NCBI GenBank assembly: GCA_902792435.1
Contig: CADAZN010000010.1
Location: 33,121-92,477 of the forward strand
Length of the DNA: 59,357 nt
Direction: 5' to 3'
Source of the DNA: an uncultured Bacteroidales bacterium
Lineage (GTDB): Bacteria; Bacteroidota; Bacteroidia; Bacteroidales; Muribaculaceae
Part shown: in pieces, positions 47,217 through 56,566 of the stretch
Position numbering within the stretch: position 1 is the first letter of the stretch
Layout of the letters: the number at the start of each line of letters is the position of its first letter
Program-made: the position numbers and the translations under genes
Notes under the pieces: generated by a model
Databases searched by the model: none
Told to the model about the DNA's origin: nothing
What the model saw: only the letters and a program-made list of their open reading frames with translations

Positions 47217-49685
47217 TTATTCGAGATTGACGACAGTGATTCCTGCGCCGCCCAGTTGCACGTGCTCGTCGTGGTAGTTCTTGACGCCTAGCACCGTGTT
47301 GAGATATTGCCTGATGGCTTCACGCAATGCGCCTGTACCAGTGCCGTGAAGGATGCGCACGGTCTTGTGGGAGAACTGGATGGCGTCGTCAATAAAATAG
47401 GTTACAGCTTGAACAGCTTCATCGGCTCTCATGCCTCTCACGTCAATCTCGCTCTTGAAATTGAGTTGTCGAGCTCTGATGTCATCGGCAGTGGATTTTG
47501 TTATTGATGGTTTCTCGCGTGCTGTTTCTTTGCGCAATGTGCGCTCCAGCCGTGATGTCTCAACACGGGTCTTGAGGTTTCCAAATGCCACCACAGCATA
47601 TTTCTCGTCAATGCTGATTATGGTACCCACGGTTGAAGAACCGCCCTTGAGAATCACGCTGTCGCCAGACTGCAACGGACGGTTGCGGTCGTCTTTCTTG
47701 GTGATGTGAGATTTCTTGTTCTTATCCTTCTTTTCAGGCTTGCTCATGTGACGCAGCGGTTTGATTTCTTTGAGACCTTGGGCTTCGTCTTCTTGGGCAA
47801 GGCGCTGCTTGAAGTCCTCGAGCTGTTGGCGCACGAGTCGCGTCTTTTCCTTCTCGGCTTGAACCTCCTTGATTTCCTTAATTGTGCGCTCTACTTGCGA
47901 GTTACTCTTTGCGATGATGTCAAGGGCCTCGCTGCGAGCTTCTTTAAGCAGGGCTTTGTACTCGCTCTTGAGTTTTTCGAGTCGCTCGTTATATTGCTCA
48001 GCAATGGCGTTGAGGCGTTTCTCCTTTTGGTGTATGTCATAGCGTTTGTTTTCCCAGTACTTGCGGTCGCGCACGATGTCTAACAGATACTTGTCCATGT
48101 TGATATAGTCGCTGCCCACTATCTCGCTGGCTTTATCTATTACCTCGCGTGGAATGCCTGTTTTGCGGGCAATCTCAATGGCGAAAGAGCTGCCAGGATA
48201 TCCAATCGAGAGTTGGAACAGAGGCTTCATCTGCTGGCGGTCATAGAGCATGGCTCCGTTGACAATGCCTGGTGCCTCCTCGGCGAAGTGCTTGAGATTT
48301 TGGTAGTGAGTAGTTATCACACCCATAATGCCGCTCTTGTTGAGTTGCTCGAGGATAGCTTGCGCTATGGCGCCGCCAATTTGAGGCTCGGTGCCGCTGC
48401 CAAATTCGTCGATGAGCACCAATGAACGTTTGTCTCCTCTAACGAGGAATGTTTTCATGTTCTGCAGGTGACTGCTGTAGGTGCTTAGGTCGTCCTCTAT
48501 ACTCTGCTGGTCGCCAATGTCGATGAAGATGCTGTTGAACATCCCCATGTGAGAATTATAATAAACTGTGGGAAGCACGCCGCACTGCATCATGTATTGC
48601 ACCACGCCCACGGTCTTCAAGCACACCGACTTGCCACCGGCGTTAGGACCCGAGATGAGCAGTATGCGTTGATCACGGTTGAGCTCGATATTCAGGGGTA
48701 CTACCTCTTTGCCTTGCTCACGAAGCGATAGCAGCAGGGCAGGGTGGACTGCGTGATAAAGCTCCACATGTGGGTCTTTCTCCACGTGAGGCATCTGTCC
48801 ATCAACGTCTTGAGCGAAGATTGCCTTGGCGCGAATGAAGTCAATAAGCCCAAGCACACGGTAAGTAGCGAGAAGCTCCTCGGCATGTGGGCGAATTATG
48901 TCGGTCACCTCGGTGAGGATGCGCACAATTTCGCGCTTCACCTCGGCCTCGGCTTCGCGAATGCGGTTGTTGGTCTCGACAACCTCTTCGGGCTCGATAA
49001 AGATTGTGCGCCCGCTGGCGCTCTCGTCGTGGACAATGCCGCGCAGCTTGCGCTTGTGCATGGGCGACACTGGAATCACCAAGCGGCCGTCGCGCACACT
49101 CGGTGTTGTGTCTTTGTCGAGGTAGCCAGCTTCACGGCCAGCGTTTATCACCTTGCGCAGCAGGCCGTTGATGCTCGCTGTGGCGCTGGCAATGGCACGT
49201 CGCAGCTCTTGCAGCAGTGGCGACGCATTGTCCTTGATGTTTCCGTTCTTGTCGAGGACACGACCAATCTCAGTCACGATATCGGGGAACGACTGCATGG
49301 TCGAGGCAAGGCGTGCCAGATTGGGGTAGGGTGCGGCACTTCCGTCGTCGCTACGGGCGAAGAATTGCCCTATCTCACTCACGGTTTTTAGTGAGCGTTG
49401 CAGGTTGAATAGGCTCTCGGCGCTCAAGTGCGAGCCCGGAACGCTGATGGCCTTGAGTGTGGCGCGCATGTCGAAGAAATAGTTAAGCGGAAACTCGCGT
49501 TTCGATTGCAGAATCGCCAGGAACTCGTTAGTTTGGTTGAGCCATAGTTTCACCTCGTCAAGGCGAGTCGAGAATCGCATTTGCTCGCAGCAATGTTGCC
49601 CCAACGTGCTGATGCACCTGGAGTTAATCTCTTTACGCACAGTGGTAAAGCCTATCTTTGATTCAAAATTCCCCGGATATATCAT
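47217..49685 (-). CDS. mutS2: Endonuclease MutS2
   Basis: An 822-residue MutS2 protein. It lacks the mismatch-recognition domain of MutS and opens with the lever region (FSTRLDEVKLWLNQTNEFLAILQ). The ATPase has Walker A GPNAGGKSVC and Walker B LVLIDEFGSGTEPQIGGA, followed by a long coiled coil (about 525-640). The C-terminal Smr nuclease domain has DVRGMRADEAVQAV and HGTGTGALREAI. In other bacteria it limits recombination or rescues collided ribosomes. The -7 element TAATTTTG (49696-49703) is only 10 bases from the ATG, suggesting a minimal leader. Confidence 0.95.
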   Translation of the reverse strand: MIYPGNFESKIGFTTVRKEINSRCISTLGQHCCEQMRFSTRLDEVKLWLNQTNEFLAILQSKREFPLNYFFDMRATLKAISVPGSHLSAESLFNLQRSLKTVSEIGQFFARSDDGSAAPYPNLARLASTMQSFPDIVTEIGRVLDKNGNIKDNASPLLQELRRAIASATASINGLLRKVINAGREAGYLDKDTTPSVRDGRLVIPVSPMHKRKLRGIVHDESASGRTIFIEPEEVVETNNRIREAEAEVKREIVRILTEVTDIIRPHAEELLATYRVLGLIDFIRAKAIFAQDVDGQMPHVEKDPHVELYHAVHPALLLSLREQGKEVVPLNIELNRDQRILLISGPNAGGKSVCLKTVGVVQYMMQCGVLPTVYYNSHMGMFNSIFIDIGDQQSIEDDLSTYSSHLQNMKTFLVRGDKRSLVLIDEFGSGTEPQIGGAIAQAILEQLNKSGIMGVITTHYQNLKHFAEEAPGIVNGAMLYDRQQMKPLFQLSIGYPGSSFAIEIARKTGIPREVIDKASEIVGSDYINMDKYLLDIVRDRKYWENKRYDIHQKEKRLNAIAEQYNERLEKLKSEYKALLKEARSEALDIIAKSNSQVERTIKEIKEVQAEKEKTRLVRQQLEDFKQRLAQEDEAQGLKEIKPLRHMSKPEKKDKNKKSHITKKDDRNRPLQSGDSVILKGGSSTVGTIISIDEKYAVVAFGNLKTRVETSRLERTLRKETAREKPSITKSTADDIRARQLNFKSEIDVRGMRADEAVQAVTYFIDDAIQFSHKTVRILHGTGTGALREAIRQYLNTVLGVKNYHDEHVQLGGAGITVVNLE

Positions 49686-49695
49686 AATTTGGCTG

Positions 49696-49703
49696 CAAAA
49701 TTA
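49696..49703 (-). promoter_or_regulatory. -7 element close to the mutS2 start
   Basis: TAATTTTG on the minus strand, with only 10 bases to the ATG at 49685. Confidence 0.45.
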
Positions 49704-49919
49704 ATAAATACTTTTAACTTTAATACTAATATCGAGCAACAAAAACTACTTTGTTGCGAGTTCCAGACATTATATCTGCTGATGTGAAATCGCTCCAAAA
49801 TTGACTCATATTATTTCGTGATGGACCCAAAAACTCACTAAAAAATCATAAATTGCTTAAAAGGGCTTAAAAGTGTGAAAATAAATGCCACAAATAGCAC
49901 TTAAGTAATTATTTATGAG
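49704..49919. other. Intergenic region between mutS2 and korA
   Basis: About 215 AT-rich bases between divergent promoters. I find no reading frame, repeat, tRNA or clear hairpin in it. Confidence 0.5.
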
Positions 49920-49927
49920 TAATTTTG
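49920..49927 (+). promoter_or_regulatory. -7 element for korAB
   Basis: TAATTTTG, 57 bases upstream of the korA ATG at 49985. It overlaps the longer reading frame that begins at 49925, so that start is unlikely. Confidence 0.5.
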
Positions 49928-49984
49928 CACCCGTTTTTGAGAAGTTACTATTTTGCAAATAATAAAAAACAACAAATTTTTGAC

Positions 49985-51832
49985 ATGTTAGGAAAAACTA
50001 ACGTTAAGTTCCGTCAGAGCATCGTGGTGCGCTTTTCGGGCGACTCGGGCGACGGAATGCAGCTGGCAGGAAACATTTTTTCTAGTGTCTCTGCCGAGAT
50101 GGGTGATATTATCTCCACATTCCCCGACTATCCAGCCGAGGTGCGTGCCCCTCAAGGTTCGCTAAGTGGAGTTAGTGGTTTCCAGGTTCACATTGGTCAT
50201 GGAGTGCACACTCCTGGTGACGAGTGCGACGTGCTTGTAGCGATGAATCCCGCTGCCTTGAAGCAGAACGTGCAGTTCTTGAACAAGAATGGTGTTGCTA
50301 TCGTCGACATCGACTCGTTCAAGGATGTAGATCTCAAGAAGGCTGAGTTTACTACCAATGAACCCTACAAGGAGATTGGCCTTAAGACCCAAATCGTGGA
50401 AGTGCCTATGACCACGATGGTGAAAGCCGCTCTTGAAGACAGTGGTATGGACTTCAAGTCGCAGATGAAGTGTCGCAACATGTTTGCTTTGGGACTCATT
50501 TGCTGGTTGTTCAACATGCCATTGGCAAGCGCTCGCCGATTCCTCCAGCACAAGTTTGGTAATAAGCCTGCTATTTTTGACGCCAACTGCAAGGTGCTGC
50601 AAGGTGGCTATGACTACGGTCACAACATTCACGCTTCGGTGTCGAAATATCGTATTGAAACCGAGGACATGCGCCCCGGTATCTACGTCGACGTCAACGG
50701 TAATAAAGCCACTGCCTGGGGACTCATCCTCGCTAGCGAGAAGAGTGGACGCCCTCTCTATTTGGGTAGCTATCCTATTACTCCTGCAACCGATATCCTG
50801 CATGAGCTTGCCAAGCGCCGCGACCTGGGCGTTAAGGCTTGCCAGATGGAAGATGAAATTGCTGGCATTTGCTCGGCAATTGGAGCCGCTTACGCAGGCT
50901 CTTTGGCAGTTACCAGCACTAGTGGTCCTGGTTTGTCGCTCAAGAGCGAAGCCATGGGACTGGCGGTAATGTCAGAGCTTCCTTTGGTAATCATCGACGT
51001 GCAGCGTGGTGGTCCTTCAACCGGTATGCCCACCAAGACTGAGCAAACCGACCTGCTGCAAGCCCTTTACGGCCGCAGCGGTGAGTGTCCACTGGTTGTG
51101 CTCGCAGCAACCTCTCCAACCGACTGCTTCCACATGGCATTTGAGGCAGCACGCATCGCTATTGAGCACATGACCCCAGTCATCCTGCTCACCGATGCCT
51201 TTATCGCCAATGGCTCCAGTGCATGGCGCGTGCCCGAAGTTGGCGACTATCCCGAGATTCATCCCAATTTTGTTCCTGAGGACAAAGAGGAAACTTGGCA
51301 TGCCTATAGCCGCAACGATGAACTCGTGCGCTATTGGTCGTTCCCTGGCGTGCCTGGTAAGATGCATCGTGTGGGTGGCTTGGAGCGTGACTACGACACT
51401 GGCGTTATTTCTAACAGCCCTGAGAACCATCAGCGCATGGTTAACACTCGTGCTCAAAAGATCGCCAACGTGGCTAATCACATCCCTGAGCTCGAAGTTA
51501 AGAGCGAGCACGAGGGCTGCGACACCATCCTCATTGGATGGGGTGGCACTTATGGTCACATTCTCACTGCCTATGAGCATCTTAATAAGGCTGGCAAGAA
51601 TCTTGACTTTGCTCAGTTCCAATACATTAACCCACTACCACGCAACACTCGTGAGGTGCTCTCACGCTACAAGATTGTGATTGTGGCTGAGTTGAACAAT
51701 GGACAGTTTGCGACCTACTTGCAGAGCCAAATTCCTGAGCTCAACATCAAGCGCGTCAACAAGACTCAAGGCCAACCTTTCCTTGTTAATGAGATTGAAG
51801 AAGGTGTAATCAAAATTATGGAGGGCAAATAA
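49985..51832 (+). CDS. korA: 2-oxoglutarate:ferredoxin oxidoreductase, fused gamma-alpha subunit
   Basis: A 615-residue subunit of the 2-oxoacid:ferredoxin oxidoreductase. Residues 10-190 are the gamma domain (RFSGDSGDGMQLAGNIFSS). Residues about 210-450 are the pyrimidine-binding alpha domain (GSYPITPATDILHELAKR, MEDEIAGICSAIGAAYAGS, TSTSGPGLSLKSEAMGLA). A transketolase-C-like domain closes the protein. Together with KorB it converts 2-oxoglutarate and CoA to succinyl-CoA, CO2 and reduced ferredoxin, or runs in reverse. The start was chosen from the conserved N-terminus. The gap to korB is 2 bases. Confidence 0.95.
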   Translation: MLGKTNVKFRQSIVVRFSGDSGDGMQLAGNIFSSVSAEMGDIISTFPDYPAEVRAPQGSLSGVSGFQVHIGHGVHTPGDECDVLVAMNPAALKQNVQFLNKNGVAIVDIDSFKDVDLKKAEFTTNEPYKEIGLKTQIVEVPMTTMVKAALEDSGMDFKSQMKCRNMFALGLICWLFNMPLASARRFLQHKFGNKPAIFDANCKVLQGGYDYGHNIHASVSKYRIETEDMRPGIYVDVNGNKATAWGLILASEKSGRPLYLGSYPITPATDILHELAKRRDLGVKACQMEDEIAGICSAIGAAYAGSLAVTSTSGPGLSLKSEAMGLAVMSELPLVIIDVQRGGPSTGMPTKTEQTDLLQALYGRSGECPLVVLAATSPTDCFHMAFEAARIAIEHMTPVILLTDAFIANGSSAWRVPEVGDYPEIHPNFVPEDKEETWHAYSRNDELVRYWSFPGVPGKMHRVGGLERDYDTGVISNSPENHQRMVNTRAQKIANVANHIPELEVKSEHEGCDTILIGWGGTYGHILTAYEHLNKAGKNLDFAQFQYINPLPRNTREVLSRYKIVIVAELNNGQFATYLQSQIPELNIKRVNKTQGQPFLVNEIEEGVIKIMEGK

Positions 51833-51834
51833 TC

Positions 51835-52848
51835 ATGACAAATCAAACATACGAACCCCAAGACTATAAGAATGATATAGCAGTGCGTTGGTGTCCCGGT
51901 TGTGGCGACCACGCCATCCTTAACGTGCTTCACAAGGCAATGGCCGAGTTGGGTATCCCTCCTCACATGATTGCCGTGGTTTCGGGTATTGGATGCAGCT
52001 CACGTCTGCCTTACTATATGAACACCTATGGCTTCCACACCATTCATGGTCGTGGCGGAGCCATAGCTACTGGAGTGAAAGTGGCCAATCCACAGCTCAC
52101 AGTGTGGCAAATCTCGGGCGACGGTGACTGCCTCGCTATTGGTGGCAACCACTTCATCCATGAGGTGCGCCGCAATGTTGACCTCAACTTGCTGTTGCTC
52201 AACAACAAGATTTATGGACTTACCAAGGGCCAATTCAGTCCTACAAGCGACCGTGGCTGCATTTCTAAGTCTTCGCCTTATGGCACTACCGAGGATCCTT
52301 TTATCCCCGCTGAGCTCGTCTTCGGCGCTCGTGGCACATTCTTTGCCCGTGGCATCGATGTGGAACTGAAAATTAATCAGGAGATTATGGTTGAGGCGGC
52401 TGGCCACAAGGGCTGCTCGGTTGTTGAGATTCTGCAAAACTGTATGATTTTCAACAATGGCATCCACAACCGCATCACCGACAAGGCAGTTCGTGCCAAC
52501 CGCACCATTCACCTCGTTCATGGCGAGAAGATGCTCTTTGGCAAGAACATGGACATGGGTATTGTTCAAGACGGATTTGGACTCAAAGCTGTGCGCCTCG
52601 ATGACGGTGAGTACACCATTGACGACGTGCTCATCCACGACGCTCATTGCCAGGACAACTTCCTGCACCAGCAGCTAGCCATGATGGACGGCACCAATCT
52701 GCCGGTTGCCCTCGGTGTAATCCGTGATGTTGATGCTCCAAGCTACGAGACCGACGTCACTGTGCAAATGCGCAAAATCCAAGTTAAACACCGTTACAAG
52801 AATCTTCGTGACATGATTCTTGATGGCGATACTTGGGAACGCAAATGA
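51835..52848 (+). CDS. korB: 2-oxoglutarate:ferredoxin oxidoreductase, beta subunit
   Basis: A 337-residue TPP-binding subunit. CPGCGDHAIL lies near residue 22, followed by SGIGCSSRLPYYMNTYGFHTIHGRGGAIATG and the TPP motif SGDGDCLAIGGNHFIHEVRRNVDLNLLLLNNKIYGLTKGQ. Partners with KorA in ferredoxin-linked central metabolism of an anaerobe. A strong terminator follows. Confidence 0.95.
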   Translation: MTNQTYEPQDYKNDIAVRWCPGCGDHAILNVLHKAMAELGIPPHMIAVVSGIGCSSRLPYYMNTYGFHTIHGRGGAIATGVKVANPQLTVWQISGDGDCLAIGGNHFIHEVRRNVDLNLLLLNNKIYGLTKGQFSPTSDRGCISKSSPYGTTEDPFIPAELVFGARGTFFARGIDVELKINQEIMVEAAGHKGCSVVEILQNCMIFNNGIHNRITDKAVRANRTIHLVHGEKMLFGKNMDMGIVQDGFGLKAVRLDDGEYTIDDVLIHDAHCQDNFLHQQLAMMDGTNLPVALGVIRDVDAPSYETDVTVQMRKIQVKHRYKNLRDMILDGDTWERK

Positions 52849-52878
52849 TTGTTGGTTAGATAATAATACACATAATAA

Positions 52879-52910
52879 TGAAGTGGTGGTTCAATTGAGC
52901 CACCACTTCA
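52879..52910 (+). terminator. Terminator of korAB
   Basis: A near-perfect stem (TGAAGTGGTGG with CCACCACTTCA, around TTCAATTGAG) followed by TTATTGTTGT. Confidence 0.85.
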
Positions 52911-53242
52911 TTATTGTTGTATACTCCTAGTGATTCATTGGAACTTATGATCATGTTTTTGATTGCTCTTTTGTCAAAAAATGTTACTATTTTGACAATT
53001 TAGTTACACTTTTGTAAAATGCTTCCATTTTTTTGCTTTAAATACTTGTTTTTTAATAACATTTATTTAAATTTGTAATGAATTTTAAATATTATTTTTA
53101 AAAACATTAAAATTCTGTTATTTCGCATTGTCACTTATGTGTCAATAACAACGGTGTCAACAATGTAGACTTCATTATGGCCTTTGTGACGCGTTGATTG
53201 GAGAATAAAACAATATTCATCATTTTATTAAATATTTGAACT
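52911..53242. other. AT-rich intergenic region ahead of the leucine-rich-repeat gene
   Basis: About 330 bases, very AT-rich from 52970 to 53120. I see no gene, repeat or perfect -7 element. A long leader for the next gene probably lies here. Confidence 0.4.
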
Positions 53243-54391
53243 ATGTCGCACAAAAAAACATCCTCAGTCCTTATTAAGGGTCTATTGTGTCTCTTAATGG
53301 CTTTTGTTTGCGTTCAGGGGGCTGTTGCTCACGACTTTGAGGTAGATGGCATCTGCTATAATATAAATAGCGATGGAAACACTGTAACTGTCACCTATTA
53401 TGGTTCTTCTTTTATCGAGAGTATGTTTTACTATAGCGGTAATGTCAACATCTCTTCGACTGTGCAATATGGCGGCAAGTCCTACAATGTGACTGCTATC
53501 GGTAACGATGCATTCCAGATGTGCAACATGGTAACAGGCATAAGTTTGCCAAGTTCAATTGTCACCATTGGCAACAATGCGTTTAAGGGATGTGGCATCA
53601 CAAGTTTTGTGCTGCCTAAATCGGTGACTTATTTGGGAAATGATATACTCAATGGATGTAAATCGCTTGAATCAATTATCGTTGACAACCAAAACACGGT
53701 TTTTGATTCTCGTTTCAATTGCAATGCAATTGTTGAGACTTCTTCTAATAAACTCATTGCAGGGTGCAAGAATTCTACAATTCCTGATAATGTTACCGAA
53801 ATAGGACGTTATGCTTTCATTGGCCAAGATGTCAAGTATATCGAGATTCCAAACTCGGTACTTACCATTGGTGAAAACGCTTTCAGTGGTTGTCAGATGC
53901 TTGATAGCATCTGTATTCCCGATGCTACCACATTTATTGGGGCTTCAGCGTTCTACTATTGCAAGGCAATGAAAAAGTTGATTATTGGTAAGTCGGTAAA
54001 CCATCTTGGTGATGGAGCTTTCTCTTATTGCTCAGGACTTCAAGTTGTTTATGCCCGAATGCCTGATCCACGCGAGATTGACTGTAGTAATAACTGCTTT
54101 GCTTATTCTTCTATTTCTAACGTTACCCTCTATGTGCCTTATGGGTCAAGGTATATCTATGAGGCAAGAGACCCTTGGAGGAATTTCTCGCCCATTCTTC
54201 AGTATGCCGATGTGCCGGGAGATGTCAATGATGATGGATTTACAACTGCGGCCGATATCACCGAAATATATGACTTCCTGTTAATAGGAGGAAACTTTAC
54301 TCATTATTACCGTATGGATGTCAATGGCGATCGTAACATTACTGCTGCCGACATCACGGCTATTTACGATATAATGTTGGGAAATTATTAA
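53243..54391 (+). CDS. BspA-like leucine-rich-repeat protein with dockerin-like tail
   Basis: A 382-residue exported protein (signal MSHKKTSSVLIKGLLCLLMAFVCVQGAVA). Residues about 75-300 are LRR_5 repeats of the BspA type, each with the I-G-xxAF-xxC core (AIGNDAFQMCNMVTGISLP, TIGNNAFKGCGITSFVLP, TIGENAFSGCQMLDSICIP, HLGDGAFSYCSGLQVVYA). The tail (about 322-382) has two dockerin type I-like loops: GDVNDDGFTTAADITEIYDF and MDVNGDRNITAADITAIYDI. Such proteins mediate adhesion or protein binding. It shares its tail type with the SusF-like protein at 31445. Confidence 0.88.
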   Translation: MSHKKTSSVLIKGLLCLLMAFVCVQGAVAHDFEVDGICYNINSDGNTVTVTYYGSSFIESMFYYSGNVNISSTVQYGGKSYNVTAIGNDAFQMCNMVTGISLPSSIVTIGNNAFKGCGITSFVLPKSVTYLGNDILNGCKSLESIIVDNQNTVFDSRFNCNAIVETSSNKLIAGCKNSTIPDNVTEIGRYAFIGQDVKYIEIPNSVLTIGENAFSGCQMLDSICIPDATTFIGASAFYYCKAMKKLIIGKSVNHLGDGAFSYCSGLQVVYARMPDPREIDCSNNCFAYSSISNVTLYVPYGSRYIYEARDPWRNFSPILQYADVPGDVNDDGFTTAADITEIYDFLLIGGNFTHYYRMDVNGDRNITAADITAIYDIMLGNY

Positions 54392-54588
54392 TCAATCAAA
54401 TTTTTATTTAAACCTTTTTCACAGCACTTAAACCAATATTGTAGCAAATAGTCTAATAGGTTGTAACGATTATTCTTATTGAAGAGAATTTGCAACAACA
54501 TCAGCATTATTTCTGGAAGATTAGAATTTAACAGTTGCACCTTACCATTTAAGCATATATTCCATTAAACAATTATTAAATAGTTATT

Positions 54589-55248
54589 ATGAAACACTTA
54601 CTGAAATCTTTACTCGTCATCGCTATTTGCGCGATGCCCGTTATCGCTATGGCTCAACCCGAGTCATGCAGTGTGAAACCAGCTGGCGCTAAAGCCACAA
54701 TCAAAGATTTTGCCAAGGCCTATTGCTCGCAATGCGATGAAGGTAGTTTTGAACGTGATGCTCTCGCCGCGTTTAACAAGGCTTCCAAGGACTGTGTTGT
54801 CGACACCAAGAACGGCTATGTGAAATATTCGGCCAAGCAAGAGGACGGCTCTATCGAGACCCTCGAGATGTGCTTCTGGAATTGCAACAACAAGAACGAG
54901 AAACTCGTTGCTGTAAACCGCGTGAACAACGGCATGGGATTTGACGAGAGTTTCCTCAACTTCTATCGCTATGATGTGAAAACCAAGGAGATGAAACTCA
55001 TTGACTTACCTTTCAACCGTGAGCCTCAACCTGTTGACATGCTCAACAAGGCCAAAGCCAGCAAGAAAATCATCAATCTTGTGAAGACTGCTGAGAACGA
55101 GGATGCCAACAAGTACCAGCCTTGCTATCAACTGCCACGCGTGGGCAAGAACATCACCTTCCGCATGGCCGACCCCACAGCAGTGCCTAAAGCAATGCAG
55201 CGAACTGGTACTCTAATCTGGAATGGATCTTCATTCAACATCAAATAA
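54589..55248 (+). CDS. Secreted hypothetical protein (small-protein cluster, 1)
   Basis: A 219-residue exported protein (signal MKHLLKSLLVIAICAMPVIAMA). Family not recognised. Its mature part has seven cysteines (ESCSV, AYCSQC, KDCVV, EMCFWNC, QPCYQ), suggesting disulphides. No catalytic motif. It is the first of four adjacent plus-strand genes for secreted proteins; the next starts 34 bases after it. A 197-base gap precedes it, with only a weak TATTTCTG element near 54510. Confidence 0.65.
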   Translation: MKHLLKSLLVIAICAMPVIAMAQPESCSVKPAGAKATIKDFAKAYCSQCDEGSFERDALAAFNKASKDCVVDTKNGYVKYSAKQEDGSIETLEMCFWNCNNKNEKLVAVNRVNNGMGFDESFLNFYRYDVKTKEMKLIDLPFNREPQPVDMLNKAKASKKIINLVKTAENEDANKYQPCYQLPRVGKNITFRMADPTAVPKAMQRTGTLIWNGSSFNIK

Positions 55249-55281
55249 TATGTTTCTTTAATTTAATATCTTTAGTTTTTT

Positions 55282-55803
55282 ATGAAAAAGACATTATTTG
55301 TTTTGACGCTCATGCTTGCGTCAATGGTTACAATTCAGGCACAGAACCTTACTAGAACCGCATGGTCTACAATGGTTCCTGGTGACCAAGAAATGGAAAT
55401 GGTACTTAACTTTGACGATGATGGCGAATGCTATGTCATCCTCACTACCGAAGAATTTCAGGAGTTACAGGCAGGTATGAATATGATCATCCGCTCCTCT
55501 CTGTCGGTCCCTGGCATTTATAATCAAGACGGACGCGACATTACCTTAAGTTTCAATAAGAAAAAAGCTGAGTTCTCTTATGACATTGATCTTAATGGAG
55601 CTGATCGACAAGCTAAGTCTCTGTTTAAATCAATGATTGAGCCTGAACTCAAAAATATGGAGCCTGAAATGAGAGAGCAAATGCTTCTAATGGTTCCTCC
55701 TTTTATGAACGACATGAGGGTGATTTCGGTTAGTAGGGAAAAACTCATCCTTGGTGATAGCACAGGTGAAAGACTCGTTTTCTATCCAGCTGCTAAGGGA
55801 TAA
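55282..55803 (+). CDS. Secreted hypothetical protein (small-protein cluster, 2)
   Basis: A 173-residue exported protein (signal MKKTLFVLTLMLASMVTIQA). Mature strands alternate in a lipocalin-like manner: TAWSTMVPGDQEMEMVLNFD, ECYVILTTEEF, GRDITLSFNKKKAEFSYDI and EKLILGDSTGERLVFYP, with an acidic helix of Glu/Met residues between. Family not recognised; a small-molecule or peptide-binding barrel is a guess from strand pattern only. The next gene starts 24 bases on. Confidence 0.6.
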   Translation: MKKTLFVLTLMLASMVTIQAQNLTRTAWSTMVPGDQEMEMVLNFDDDGECYVILTTEEFQELQAGMNMIIRSSLSVPGIYNQDGRDITLSFNKKKAEFSYDIDLNGADRQAKSLFKSMIEPELKNMEPEMREQMLLMVPPFMNDMRVISVSREKLILGDSTGERLVFYPAAKG

Positions 55804-55827
55804 TCATTTTTCTAAAATACTAGAATA

Positions 55828-56514
55828 ATGAATAAACTATTCTTTAGTTTCATGATGGCTGCAGTGGCTTTTATGCCACTGCAGCTATTGGCTCAAGGCA
55901 AGTGGTCCTCTTTACAGCCCAAGACCGATAAACACGGTTTTTACAATGTCGTAGATTGCCCTACGTCGCTGTCATTTATTAAGGCTACATCCGAGCAGCA
56001 AGTTGATGACACTTACAAAGTGAGTATTTATCGTGGAAGGGAGCTGGCTCAAACCTTAAATTTGGATGTAACTGGTAACGACTTATACTATCTGGATGCA
56101 AACTTCGATGGCATCATGGACATATTTGTTGGTCCTGCAGCGCCGCGCAACTATAGCACAATATTGCTAAGGGATGACAAACGTGGTGAGTTTGTGCCTA
56201 TGGAAGGTGAGGTGCTTAACGGCACTATTTTGGTGAACCCCAGCAAAAAGTTCCTTGTTAGTATAGGTTCAGGCAGTTACTGCTCAGAGTATTACACTCG
56301 CTATGTGTGGCAAGGTAATCGCCTGGTTGTTACCGAGATCCTTGTTGAGATTAACGACCCTAAGGCTTACAAAGAGTATGGCGTCAAGCGTCGCTACACC
56401 GTTGTCAAGGGCAATAATCTAGACAATATTGCAGCCAATAAAACAGTTGAGACCAATAAGAAGTCGAAACTTCCAACCGAATGGCGAGCCATCATTGCAT
56501 CGTTTGGATTGTGA
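55828..56514 (+). CDS. Secreted hypothetical protein (small-protein cluster, 3)
   Basis: A 228-residue exported protein (signal MNKLFFSFMMAAVAFMPLQLLAQ). The middle has a calcium-loop-like LDANFDGIMDIFVGPAAP near residue 92, as in FG-GAP/XAC2610-like proteins, followed by strands (LLRDDKRGEFVPM, VSIGSGSYCSEYYTRYVWQGNRLVV). The signal peptide resembles that of the next protein, suggesting relatedness. No catalytic motif seen. Confidence 0.6.
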   Translation: MNKLFFSFMMAAVAFMPLQLLAQGKWSSLQPKTDKHGFYNVVDCPTSLSFIKATSEQQVDDTYKVSIYRGRELAQTLNLDVTGNDLYYLDANFDGIMDIFVGPAAPRNYSTILLRDDKRGEFVPMEGEVLNGTILVNPSKKFLVSIGSGSYCSEYYTRYVWQGNRLVVTEILVEINDPKAYKEYGVKRRYTVVKGNNLDNIAANKTVETNKKSKLPTEWRAIIASFGL

Positions 56515-56566
56515 CTTGTTTAAATAAACAAATCTATAACAACCGATTATAATCATTTTATTTGTT

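Noticed and set aside
49925-49984. Earlier start of korA
   Set aside because: It falls on the -7 element and the conserved gamma-domain N-terminus begins at the ATG at 49985.
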